Assembly (NCBI GenBank): GCA_016839055.1
Contig: JAEKNX010000004.1
Coordinates: forward strand, 124,001-188,000
Direction: 5' to 3'
Origin: Spirochaetales bacterium
GTDB taxonomy: Bacteria > Spirochaetota > Spirochaetia > UBA9216
Length of the DNA: 64,000 nt
This document shows positions 37,611 to 46,602 of this stretch, piece after piece. Within the stretch, counting starts at the first letter, position 1. Each line of letters begins with the position of its first letter. The notes under the pieces were generated by a model, which saw only the letters and a program-made list of their open reading frames with translations, did not search any database and was not told the origin of the DNA. Position numbers and translations under genes: made by a program.

Positions 37611-38750
37611 ATGCCCGGCATAGCATTCATGGCGAATGGTCTCTGGGTTCTTGTTATAGGACTCATGGGACCTTCGATTCCATTTATTATTGATGAATTT
37701 TCACTCGACTACTCTCAGGCAGGATTGATTTTTACGCTGCTGTCTGTCGCCTCATTCTTCGGCACCTTTGCCGGGGGATGGGTATCAGATTACAGGAGAA
37801 GGAAAGTCTTCTGGTTGATGTTTCTCCTAATGCTGGCGGCCGGGCTTGTTTTCTTCAGCTTTGCCCCTACCTATGTCTTTCTCCTTTTAACAGTCTTTGT
37901 TATGAGCCTGTTCGGCAGCCCGATAGGGGCGGTCGGGCAGAGCATAATGCTGCAGATGTATCCTGAAAAACGTGGTGCCTATGTTTCGCTGTCAACAATG
38001 TTCGCGGCTGTGGGCAGTTTTTCAGCCCCTATACTTATTTCGCTGGTGTATTTAGCAGGCTTTAATTGGCGGGCAGCATTTTATATAACTGCCGCTATTG
38101 CAATGGTTTTATTCCTGCTTGTTTTGCTTTCAAGGCTCCCGCAGCCCGCGGCAAATCATGCCGGCAGCCTCAGTGTATTCCGCCTGTTCGGCGACAAGCG
38201 CGTTCTTTTCGCCGGGCTGATGATATTTTTCGGAGTCGGAATAGATCTCAGTTTTTCTTACTGGCTGGCCGAATATTTTATAAGCCGGGTTGGAACCGTT
38301 GCTGAAATATCAGGTTTTGCGGTCGGAAGTTTCCTTTTAGGGGTCATTCTGGGGAGGCTGCTCAATTCAAGAAAGCCCGAAGGCTTCAGCCTTTGGTTTC
38401 TTCCGCGGATAGGACTAGCGCTTGCCGCGGCGGCACTTGTGCTCTTCTTGAATATTTCCGATTTCCGTTTAAAGCTTGTGTTATGCTTTATCTATGGAAT
38501 AGGTGTAGGCCCTATTTTTCCGTCGATGATGTCGGCCGGAACCGGACTTTATCCGGAGCGCTCGGGTGCCGTCACAGCTGTTCTGTTTTCGATGATGTCA
38601 TTAAGCGGGGCTGTTTTTCCGTTCATGATAGGGAGTATCGGAACTGATTTAGGAATTGAAAAAGCTTACTATTCGCTTCTCATTCTCATGGTTCCCATCG
38701 CTATAGGGCTTCTTGCCGGGAAGAAAATTATTCCGGGCCGGCAGAAATAA
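37611..38750 (+). CDS. Major facilitator superfamily transporter
   Basis: 12-TM-like hydrophobic profile, GGWVSDYRRRKVFW. Confidence 0.85.
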   Translation: MPGIAFMANGLWVLVIGLMGPSIPFIIDEFSLDYSQAGLIFTLLSVASFFGTFAGGWVSDYRRRKVFWLMFLLMLAAGLVFFSFAPTYVFLLLTVFVMSLFGSPIGAVGQSIMLQMYPEKRGAYVSLSTMFAAVGSFSAPILISLVYLAGFNWRAAFYITAAIAMVLFLLVLLSRLPQPAANHAGSLSVFRLFGDKRVLFAGLMIFFGVGIDLSFSYWLAEYFISRVGTVAEISGFAVGSFLLGVILGRLLNSRKPEGFSLWFLPRIGLALAAAALVLFLNISDFRLKLVLCFIYGIGVGPIFPSMMSAGTGLYPERSGAVTAVLFSMMSLSGAVFPFMIGSIGTDLGIEKAYYSLLILMVPIAIGLLAGKKIIPGRQK

Positions 38751-40470
38751 GTTTCTTTACCCTTCTCATATTATCTTCTCTCTCTACAATACCGCGCTCT
38801 TCCATCTTGTTGAGAAGAGGAATTATGTATTTTCGTGAAAGTCCTGTCTTCTCTTTTGTGTGTGCGATATCAAAGGTATCGCCGGGCTTTAGACCGGCAA
38901 GCACTAGAGCGCAGACTTCGGTGAAAACCTTATCAGTATAAAAAAGATTCTCGCTAATCGGAACAATGAGGCCCGCGCGCGTTAGACTCCGCAGTTCCTT
39001 ATGGACTCCAGGAATTTTTTCCTTTAACAGGTCAAGCCCGAGCAGACCTGCCTTATCGGCCGCGTCAAATACCATCTGCGCCTGCGGGCTAAGCTCCGGT
39101 TCCGTTCCGTCCGAGGTAAACCAGCTCTCCCCGCTAAGCTTCAGTTTGCCTGCTTTCTCAAGTTTACCGCAGAGGGCATCCGCGGGTCCAGATGGAAGAT
39201 TTAAAACTCCGGCAATCTCCCGGGACTTCATTCCACCGCGCGAGGTTATGAGCTTACTTATCATCTCGGCGGAGGACTGAAGGTAGGCCGCGCTGAATGA
39301 AAATATACCCGAGTCATCTGCCCAACCGTGAACTGCCAGCTTGATTCGGATATCCTCTTCCTTTGAATAAGGAAGTTTGATACTGTCGGCGGCTGAGGCG
39401 ATTCTCCGGCGCTCATCATGGCCGCTTGGTCCCTTCCATATTACTATTCCGCTTCCGGTAATCCGGCTTCCGCCCTTCCTTATAATGACCATGGGCAGGC
39501 CTGTCCTGAGTGCCGTCTTTTTTTCAAGGATTATACGGGCACAGGAGCTGTCATTTATGAAATGTATTGTGCCTATAGAGTGGGCCGTTCCGGAGGCAAA
39601 CTCGGCCTCGCCGTGGTTTCTGATGTTCTTCATTCCTGAAGTAAGCATGATTACCGCTTCTTCTTCGGCGGTAAAGCCGGATTTAAAGGTGGTAATACAG
39701 CTGCCCCGGCCAATCTCTTCAGTGGTTACTCCTGTGATGTTCAGAGCCGCCCGTACTGACGGGGCCGCAGTCTCGGCTGTCATGTCATGTGTCTGAAGTC
39801 CCCTGATTTTCACCTCTTTTCCTGCGGGCAGAAGGAGGAGGGAGTCGCCCCGGCTTATCGGGCCTTCTCTGAGGCTTCCAGTTGCCACAAGTCCCGCACC
39901 CTTTATGCTGAAAACACGGTCTATAAACATCAGAGGCTCGGAAAACTGAGATGAGGAAGGTTCATGTGCTTCAAGGTGTTTGATAATCAGGGTTTTTAAT
40001 TCATCAATCCCGAGGCCTGTACGGGCTGAGACAGAAATTGATTCAGGCCTTTTGCCAGTCATTTCGAGAACCGACTCTTCTGCAAATTCCCTGACTTCAC
40101 TTATTCGTGCCGCGCCGGCAAGATCAGATTTTGTTACGGTAATAATTATATCGGATATCCCCATTGCCGTGAGTACCTTAAGATGATTCTCCGTCTGCGG
40201 CATCCATCCGTCATCGGCTGCAATTACAAGCAGCGCAAGATCGATCCCCCATGCTCCGGCAGTCATGTTACGGATAAATTTCTCGTGGCCCGGCACATCT
40301 ACGACTCCAATCTGCTTGTCGTCACTGCCGGTGAAATGAGCAAAGCCAAGGTCTATGGTAAGACCTCTTTTCTTTTCTTCCGGTAGTCTGTCGGTATCAA
40401 TTCCTGTGAGCGTTTTTATGAGCAGTGTTTTCCCATGATCAACATGACCCGAGGTTCCGATAATGAACAC
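38728..40470 (-). CDS. selB: Selenocysteine-specific translation elongation factor SelB
   Basis: [59 protein letters not shown]-terminal winged helices. GTG 40470 adjacent to the selA stop. Confidence 0.95.
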   Translation of the reverse strand: MFIIGTSGHVDHGKTLLIKTLTGIDTDRLPEEKKRGLTIDLGFAHFTGSDDKQIGVVDVPGHEKFIRNMTAGAWGIDLALLVIAADDGWMPQTENHLKVLTAMGISDIIITVTKSDLAGAARISEVREFAEESVLEMTGKRPESISVSARTGLGIDELKTLIIKHLEAHEPSSSQFSEPLMFIDRVFSIKGAGLVATGSLREGPISRGDSLLLLPAGKEVKIRGLQTHDMTAETAAPSVRAALNITGVTTEEIGRGSCITTFKSGFTAEEEAVIMLTSGMKNIRNHGEAEFASGTAHSIGTIHFINDSSCARIILEKKTALRTGLPMVIIRKGGSRITGSGIVIWKGPSGHDERRRIASAADSIKLPYSKEEDIRIKLAVHGWADDSGIFSFSAAYLQSSAEMISKLITSRGGMKSREIAGVLNLPSGPADALCGKLEKAGKLKLSGESWFTSDGTEPELSPQAQMVFDAADKAGLLGLDLLKEKIPGVHKELRSLTRAGLIVPISENLFYTDKVFTEVCALVLAGLKPGDTFDIAHTKEKTGLSRKYIIPLLNKMEERGIVEREDNMRRVKKLISAGPE

Positions 40471-40471
40471 C

Positions 40472-41821
40472 CTAGAGGTTCTCCTCGATGTCTTTGAGAA
40501 CACTCTTCAGGTATTTCATCTCATCATCATTCAGAGCCGAAGGATTCAGGAACGCCCGTTCATGTTTGATTGTTCCAATTACCGGCGGATCAGAATCTCG
40601 AAGTATCTTTAAGATTCTTTCGGGTTTCATCTTGTCGGATATAATTTCAATCGCGCGTGAGGCAAAGAACTCATCGGGAGTACTGCCCCCGCCTATGCAG
40701 AGGGTGTCGTCCGTCATCTTGAAAATGTCTGCCGATAGTCCCCGTTTGATCTTCCGGCATTTCTCCGACGCCTCCTCAAAACTGTCTGCCGCTTCGGCAT
40801 GTCTTGAGCGTGCCCCGGGATTTTCCATTCTGTGTAGAAGCGTAGCCTCGAGGAGCGAATAAATAGTTTTACCGGGGCGCATTGTGCGCATGAGAGGATG
40901 TCTGTCGAGTCTGTCTATGAGTTCTTTTTTTCCGGCAATTATTCCGCCCTGAGGACCTCCCAGTATTTTATCACATGAAAAGCTGATAATATCCGCTCCG
41001 TCGTCAATCAGCGATTGGGCTTTCTTCTCTCCCGGAAGGTTCTCATTCAGTACTCCAGAGCCCTGATCAACTACGGTAAGAATGCCGTCCGGGAGGGCTT
41101 CCGTAATTTTTTTGAGTGCGGGTTCGGATGTGAAGCCCCTGAGAGCGAAATTGGCCCTGTGAACCTTGAGTATCATTGCTGTGTCATCAGTCACGGCATC
41201 AAGGTAGTCGGCGAGAGTTGTGATGTTCGTGGTTCCTACTTCGACAAGCTTTGCACCGGAAGCCGCCAAAATCTCCGGAATTCTAAACCCTCCCCCAATC
41301 TGTACCTGTTCACCCCGGGATACAATCACTTCCTTCCCCGCTGCAAAGGTACTCAGCAAAAGATAAACGGCGGCGGCATTATTATTTACAACGGTACTGC
41401 TTTCGGCTCCGGTCAGAGTGTTTATTAGAAGAGGAACAAGACCGTTTCGTTTCCCCCTTTTGCCGGTTTTAAGCGAGAGTTCCAGGTTTGAATATCCTGT
41501 GTTTACTTCGCGGCAATCGTCCCAGACCTCCGGAAGAATGGGGGAACGGCCCATATTAGTATGAAGAATTACTCCTGTTGCATTGATTACCGGACGGATT
41601 CTGCGGTCATAAAGACCCTTGCAAACCTGATCAATAATTGGATACAGTTCATGTTCACTGAAAGCCCGGCCAGAGATAACTTTTTCCCTGTAATGACTGA
41701 CAGCCCGGCGGACAGAGGCAGCCGTGAGAGGTCTGCTGATTTTTTCAAACCAGCTGCCGACGCGCTCATCGTTCATTATCTGTTCAATTTGGGGTATTTT
41801 TTTCATTTCCGAATTTTCCAT
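40472..41821 (-). CDS. selA: L-seryl-tRNA(Sec) selenium transferase SelA
   Basis: VINATGVILHTNMGRSPI; SFSCDKILGGPQGGIIAGKKELI. Confidence 0.95.
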   Translation of the reverse strand: MENSEMKKIPQIEQIMNDERVGSWFEKISRPLTAASVRRAVSHYREKVISGRAFSEHELYPIIDQVCKGLYDRRIRPVINATGVILHTNMGRSPILPEVWDDCREVNTGYSNLELSLKTGKRGKRNGLVPLLINTLTGAESSTVVNNNAAAVYLLLSTFAAGKEVIVSRGEQVQIGGGFRIPEILAASGAKLVEVGTTNITTLADYLDAVTDDTAMILKVHRANFALRGFTSEPALKKITEALPDGILTVVDQGSGVLNENLPGEKKAQSLIDDGADIISFSCDKILGGPQGGIIAGKKELIDRLDRHPLMRTMRPGKTIYSLLEATLLHRMENPGARSRHAEAADSFEEASEKCRKIKRGLSADIFKMTDDTLCIGGGSTPDEFFASRAIEIISDKMKPERILKILRDSDPPVIGTIKHERAFLNPSALNDDEMKYLKSVLKDIEENL

Positions 41822-41940
41822 AAGCCACCTTCTGTTTAAAGATCGGCCCTGCGGTGTTTAATCTGAAACAATTAATCCCGGGAAAATAGACCGATAGTTG
41901 ATGTGAAGGGAATATTAAGGAATAATAAGAACTGAAAAAC

Positions 41941-41969
41941 TTGACTAATATGGACTATAGGGGAATAAT
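41941..41969 (+). promoter_or_regulatory. Sigma70-type promoter upstream of the HTH gene
   Basis: TTGACT - 17 bp - AATAAT. Confidence 0.5.
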
Positions 41970-41988
41970 GAGAGTATAGGAGTTGTCT

Positions 41989-42438
41989 ATGGAAAAAATT
42001 ATGTATACGGTAGGCGAAATAGCGGAGATTCTGGGTCTTCATCCTAAGACGGTTCAACGATTTATCAGAGAAGGCAGTCTCAAGGCGAGGAAAATCGGCC
42101 GGGCATGGAAGATTCATGTTGATGATTTCAAGGAGTACGCCCATGGTGAACTTGCACCGAAGTCCTCGGCTGAAATCAGCTCAGCGCCGGCGATCCCGAT
42201 TGAACACAGGCTGTCGGTCTCGGCCGTAATAGAACTCAGGAATGCTCAGAATGATGAAGCGTCAAGGATATCAAATACCCTTATTGCCGTACTAAACGGA
42301 AAGGATCCCGCCTGGGGGGCGAGCCGGTATGACTTTCTCCATGACCGGGACACCGGAACCGCGCGGTTTATTCTTTATGGAACTCCTTTGTTCATAAGCA
42401 GCATCATGAAGATGCTTGATCCTTTATTGGCGGGATAG
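41989..42438 (+). CDS. Excisionase/MerR-like helix-turn-helix DNA-binding protein
   Basis: MEKIMYTVGEIAEILGLHPKTVQRFIREGSLKARKIGRAWKIHVDDFKEY. Confidence 0.85.
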   Translation: MEKIMYTVGEIAEILGLHPKTVQRFIREGSLKARKIGRAWKIHVDDFKEYAHGELAPKSSAEISSAPAIPIEHRLSVSAVIELRNAQNDEASRISNTLIAVLNGKDPAWGASRYDFLHDRDTGTARFILYGTPLFISSIMKMLDPLLAG

Positions 42439-42446
42439 GAGATGAT

Positions 42447-43289
42447 ATGGTTACAGAAAGCGTATTCAGGACTGATAAAGGCAGGATGGCGGTGCAAAAC
42501 CGGTGCTCCAGGATTTTGGAATTCTGGCCGGTCCCGAATGAAAGACGGATGGTGGAAACTTCCAGGGGAGCAACTCATGTTATCATTTCAGGTGATGAGA
42601 GTCAGCCGCCGCTTTTACTGCTCCACGGCACCTCAAGTAATTCGGCATCCTGGATTGGGGATGTTGAAACATGGAGCCGTCATTTTCGGGTAATTGCCGC
42701 CGACATGCCGGGAGAACCTGGTTTGAGCTGTGATCTGAGGTTGAGCCCTTCAGGGAGTGATTATGTGAAATGGCTTGAGAGCCTCCTCGACGTTCTCGGA
42801 ATAGATAATATCTCGATAGTCGGCATGTCTCTCGGAGCCTTTGTGGCGCTGAAGCTGGCTACGGATAGACCCGGGCGTGTTATAAAACTTAGCATGCTGA
42901 CTACTTCCGGGGTTACGCCGATGAAAATCAGCTATCTGTTCAAAGCCCTGCCGTTGATGATTCTGGGGAAATGGGGAGCCAGGCGGAATTACGGGATGAT
43001 CTCCCATGGACTACCGATGGCTGAAGAGGTTTTTGAGTTTGGTAGGCTTGTCTCAAAACACTGCAAGCCTCTTCTCGAGCCTATTCCGCTTTTCTCAGAC
43101 CAGGAGCTTGGCAGGCTGACAATGCCGGTTCAGTACTTCGGAGGAGATAAGGACGCGCTGTTCGATTCAAAGGCGGCGGCGAAGAGGGTACGGGAGCTTG
43201 TACCTCATGCAGAAATCAATCTGCTTGAAGGAACGGGACATGTTATTATAGGAAAGGCTGATGAAATACTCACGTTTTTATTAAAATAA
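42447..43289 (+). CDS. Alpha/beta hydrolase
   Basis: LLLHGTSSNSASW; nucleophile elbow IVGMSLGAFVALKLA; C-terminal TGHVIIGKADEIL. Confidence 0.87.
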   Translation: MVTESVFRTDKGRMAVQNRCSRILEFWPVPNERRMVETSRGATHVIISGDESQPPLLLLHGTSSNSASWIGDVETWSRHFRVIAADMPGEPGLSCDLRLSPSGSDYVKWLESLLDVLGIDNISIVGMSLGAFVALKLATDRPGRVIKLSMLTTSGVTPMKISYLFKALPLMILGKWGARRNYGMISHGLPMAEEVFEFGRLVSKHCKPLLEPIPLFSDQELGRLTMPVQYFGGDKDALFDSKAAAKRVRELVPHAEINLLEGTGHVIIGKADEILTFLLK

Positions 43290-43291
43290 TC

Positions 43292-43379
43292 CGGAAGAGG
43301 CAGGAATCGAACCTGCCTCTGCTCAATTGCAGACAACGGTTTTGAAGACCGCGGAGACCACCAGATCCCATCTGCTTCC
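43292..43379 (-). tRNA. selC: tRNA-Sec (anticodon UCA)
   Basis: Minus strand GGAAGCAGATGGGATCTGGTGGTCTCCGCGGTCTTCAAAACCGTTGTCTGCAATTGAGCAGAGGCAGGTTCGATTCCTGCCTCTTCCG: anticodon loop CTTCAAA, long variable arm TCTGC-AATTGA-GCAGA, T arm GCAGG-TTCGATT-CCTGC. Confidence 0.88.
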
Positions 43380-43385
43380 ACAGGG

Positions 43386-43413
43386 AGTATAACACATTAT
43401 ATATTCTGTGCAA
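43386..43413 (-). promoter_or_regulatory. Sigma70-type promoter of tRNA-Sec
   Basis: Minus strand TTGCAC - 16 bp - TATACT, ending 6 nt upstream of the tRNA 5' end. Confidence 0.65.
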
Positions 43414-43552
43414 ATATTACAGCATCTTTTACAGCAATTCTAAATCTTATCTCCAGAAGCCCTTGTATAATCTTTTAATGTCAAAATATCTAAATCATTC
43501 TTCTTTGTTGTATGTTGAAAAGCTCAAATTCCCGCTTCCGGGACGTCAGTAG

Positions 43553-43692
43553 TTCTGAATTTGGCTGCCTTTGTATGCCGCCGCTGGGGGCCCCGGCGCC
43601 GTCAGGAAAAATTGAGGTCTTCCGAACCTTTTTCTGATGACACCGGGGGCAGCAAGGGCCGACATTCGGGGGAATTGCAGTCAAATTCAGAA
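43553..43692 (+). ncRNA. Candidate rod-shaped structured RNA (6S-like architecture), unidentified
   Basis: TTCTGAATTTGGCTGC...GCAGTCAAATTCAGAA 16-bp closing stem; inner GCCCCGG/CCGGGGGC; apical GTCAGGAAAAA...AGGT / ACCTTTTTCTGATGAC. G-U pairs on the + strand versus A-C mismatches on minus favour + strand RNA. Confidence 0.4.
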
Positions 43693-43704
43693 TTGCTGCA
43701 TGTT

Positions 43705-44892
43705 TTACTTTACCGACACGTTGATAATATTCTCCGCTTCTGATATCCGGCTTAGAAGATCGTCTGTGGGCGTATCATCAAGTTTAATCGTGCAGACAGC
43801 CGCCTTGTTGCCCTCAAATATGCTGTTCTGTATTTCCTCGATGTTTATGCCGGCAGTTCTGATTTCATCAAGGACTCCTGCAAGGACCCCGACTTTATTA
43901 AAATGTCTGACAACCAGGCTTATGTCTGTTTCTACCTTGGTTCTGAGGTTAACTACATTCGGGGGAGTGCCGGTTTCCTTGTACAGCTTTACTATTCTTA
44001 CAACTTCGGCCGCAATTGATTCGGCGGCCTCGTCGGTCGATGCGCCGATATGATGAGTCCCGGTGATGGCAGCGGCAAGATCCCTGTCTGAAAACTCTTT
44101 TGAGCTTGCAGCTGGTTCGTTCTCATACACATCGAGGGCTGCCTTTATGCCTTTACTTTTTATGGCCTCTTTAAGCGCGCCGGTGTCTACAATTTCACCC
44201 CTTGAGGTATTAATGAAAATAGCGTCTTTTTTCATGGCGTCAAAGAACTCGCTGCCGATAAAATGCTTTGTATTCGCCGAGGCTGCAAGGTGAACTGTAA
44301 TCGCGTCAGCCTTCGCGGCGGCTTCAAGAGGAGTAGCGCAGAATTCTATTCCCAGCTCATCCGCTTTTTCCGGAGTCAGACTTCTCGACCAGCCGGCGAC
44401 ATTCATCCCGAACGCCTCGGCCCTGACAGCTATCGCCTGTCCTATCGCGCCCATGCCGATGATGGCAAGAGTTCGGCCTTTAAGACCTGCAGCCTTGCTG
44501 TAGAGCTTTTTGTTCCATATTCCGGCTCTTAGATCCGCACTACAATCGGCTATCCGCCGGTCGGCCGCAATTAAAAGACCCATGGCAAGTTCCGCGACGG
44601 CGGCGGTATTTTTACCAGGGCAGTTGGTAACATGAATTCCGAGTCTCGACGCGGACTCAAGGTCAATGGTATTAACCCCGGCTCCTGCCCTGATGATGAG
44701 GGAAAGCTTTTTTCCGGCTTCAATGGTTTCTTCTGAAACCTTTGTTGATCTGACCACCAGAATATCATAGGGACTGATGACGCCGGGAATGGTTTCCGCA
44801 GTTAGATCAGGGTCCATTACAACTTGAATATTGAATGCTTCGAGATTTTTTACGGCTGTGGCCGAGAGCTTGTCCGCAATTAAAATTTTCAT
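43705..44892 (-). CDS. serA: D-3-phosphoglycerate dehydrogenase with ACT domain
   Basis: GAGVNTIDLESASRLGIHVTNCPGKNTAAVAE; LAIIGMGAIGQAIA; C-terminal ACT-like region. Confidence 0.92.
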   Translation of the reverse strand: MKILIADKLSATAVKNLEAFNIQVVMDPDLTAETIPGVISPYDILVVRSTKVSEETIEAGKKLSLIIRAGAGVNTIDLESASRLGIHVTNCPGKNTAAVAELAMGLLIAADRRIADCSADLRAGIWNKKLYSKAAGLKGRTLAIIGMGAIGQAIAVRAEAFGMNVAGWSRSLTPEKADELGIEFCATPLEAAAKADAITVHLAASANTKHFIGSEFFDAMKKDAIFINTSRGEIVDTGALKEAIKSKGIKAALDVYENEPAASSKEFSDRDLAAAITGTHHIGASTDEAAESIAAEVVRIVKLYKETGTPPNVVNLRTKVETDISLVVRHFNKVGVLAGVLDEIRTAGINIEEIQNSIFEGNKAAVCTIKLDDTPTDDLLSRISEAENIINVSVK

Positions 44893-45095
44893 ATTACCTT
44901 CTCCTTTGATCCATTTTATTTAAGTATAGGCTTGTTTTGCCAGGCGTGCAATAAAATAATGGAATAGGTATTTAAGGAGGTCGAAATTACTGATAATGTT
45001 AATAATATTGTAGATAATTGCAATAAAAGAAGCGTTGCCTGCCTGATAAAGCTGTGTTAAACTTAACGATACTACTGAAACTGTGAGGATTTTCT

Positions 45096-46562
45096 ATGAA
45101 AACAAATGAACAGGTACTTCAGAATACAATTAAAAGGTGCCGTGAAAGGAACATTATTATTCCAACTTATGCACAGATGCGCAATCCGAATCTTATTCCG
45201 GAGGAGATAAAAAAGGAGCTTAAGGGCATCGGGATGCAGGATCTGAACTCGCTGAACCTGTTCAGAATAACATGGAAGAATGAGCCGGTCGAAAAAGGCG
45301 GTGATTTCGGCGATGTTAATTATATTGAGCTTCCACGGGAAATTACCGGAGTAAAGGCAAGAGTATTCATGCTTGTAGGAAAGTTTTTTCCTACCGGGGC
45401 TCACAAGGTTGGCGCAACCTTCGGCCCGCTGGTTGAAAAGTTGGTAACAGGACGTTTTGATCCTACCACTCAGAAGGCTCTCTGGCCCTCAACCGGAAAT
45501 TATTGCCGTGGCGGTGTCTACGATTCTGCCCTGCTGGGTTGTGAATCAATTGCTATTCTGCCGGAAGAAATGTCCGAAGAGAGATTCAGCTGGCTGCATA
45601 AACTCGGTGCCGAAGTCTTCGCGACCAAAGGCTGCGAGAGTAACGTCAAGGAGATCTATGATAAGTGTAAAGAGCTTGATGCCGAACGTGGTGATTCGAT
45701 TGTAAACCTCAACCAGTTCTCTGAAATTGGTAACCCTATGTGGCATTACGCTGTAACCGGCCCCGCTATGGAAGAAGTTTTTAACTCAAATAAGAAGGAC
45801 GGTCAGCGCCTGAGTGCCCTCTTTTTAACTCAGGGCTCTGCTGGTACTCTGGGCTCGGGTGAATATCTCAAGACCGTTTATCCTAATATGAAACTCTGTG
45901 CGGGAGAAGCTCTTCAGTGTCCGACCCTCCTTTATAATGGTTACGGCGGACACAGGATAGAAGGTATAGGTGATAAGCACATTCCCTGGGTTCACAATTT
46001 GAAGAATATGGATATGGCCGCCGGTATTGATGATGAGGCCGTTATCAGAATAATGCGGCTTTTTAACGAAGAGGCCGGGCATGCATATCTACGGGAGCTA
46101 GGTGTTTCTGATGAGATTATATCAAAACTTGCCTACCTTGGTATTTCCTCTATTGCCAATATGCTTGGGGCAATCAAGATGGCCAAGTATTATGAGATGA
46201 ATGAGAATGATACTGTCTTTTCCGTGGCCACCGACTCGATGGAGATGTACGGTTCACGTATGATTGAGTACAACGGAAAGTACGGCGCCTATAACCACGA
46301 GAAAGCAGCTGTCTGCTATGAGCGTTATCTCATGGGAACCGGAATCGACAATATGATAGAGACAACCTATTATGACAGACGCAGAATGCATAATCTGAAA
46401 TACTTTACCTGGGTTGAGCAGCAGGGCAAGAGCGTGGAAGAGCTGAACGCTCAATGGTATGATGACAACTACTGGTCCGATCAGTTCTCCAAGGCCGATG
46501 AATGGGACAGGGAAATTGACGAGTTTAACGAAAAAACAGGACTTCTTTCGAAGTATCTATAA
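45096..46562 (+). CDS. PLP-dependent fold-type II enzyme (TrpB/cysteine-synthase superfamily), substrate unknown
   Basis: FFPTGAHKVGATFGPLVEKL (PLP-Lys-like), STGNYCRGGVYDSALLGC, FLTQGSAGTLGSGEYLK. Confidence 0.78.
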   Translation: MKTNEQVLQNTIKRCRERNIIIPTYAQMRNPNLIPEEIKKELKGIGMQDLNSLNLFRITWKNEPVEKGGDFGDVNYIELPREITGVKARVFMLVGKFFPTGAHKVGATFGPLVEKLVTGRFDPTTQKALWPSTGNYCRGGVYDSALLGCESIAILPEEMSEERFSWLHKLGAEVFATKGCESNVKEIYDKCKELDAERGDSIVNLNQFSEIGNPMWHYAVTGPAMEEVFNSNKKDGQRLSALFLTQGSAGTLGSGEYLKTVYPNMKLCAGEALQCPTLLYNGYGGHRIEGIGDKHIPWVHNLKNMDMAAGIDDEAVIRIMRLFNEEAGHAYLRELGVSDEIISKLAYLGISSIANMLGAIKMAKYYEMNENDTVFSVATDSMEMYGSRMIEYNGKYGAYNHEKAAVCYERYLMGTGIDNMIETTYYDRRRMHNLKYFTWVEQQGKSVEELNAQWYDDNYWSDQFSKADEWDREIDEFNEKTGLLSKYL

Positions 46563-46567
46563 AAGTC

Positions 46568-46600
46568 AGCCGGGACCTCAGGTCCCGGCTATATCCTTTT
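46568..46600. terminator. Bidirectional terminator between convergent genes
   Basis: AGCCGGGACCT-CA-GGTCCCGGCT, downstream TCCTTTTCTTT. Confidence 0.75.
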
Positions 46601-46602
46601 CT

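Noticed and set aside
41989-42438. Phage excisionase / integrated element boundary
   Set aside because: No integrase, att-like repeats or other phage genes; only an HTH resemblance.
43490-44053. Short ORFs 43490..43684, 43561..43743, 43637..44053
   Set aside because: Overlap the structured spacer and the serA 3' end; no RBS or recognisable protein features.
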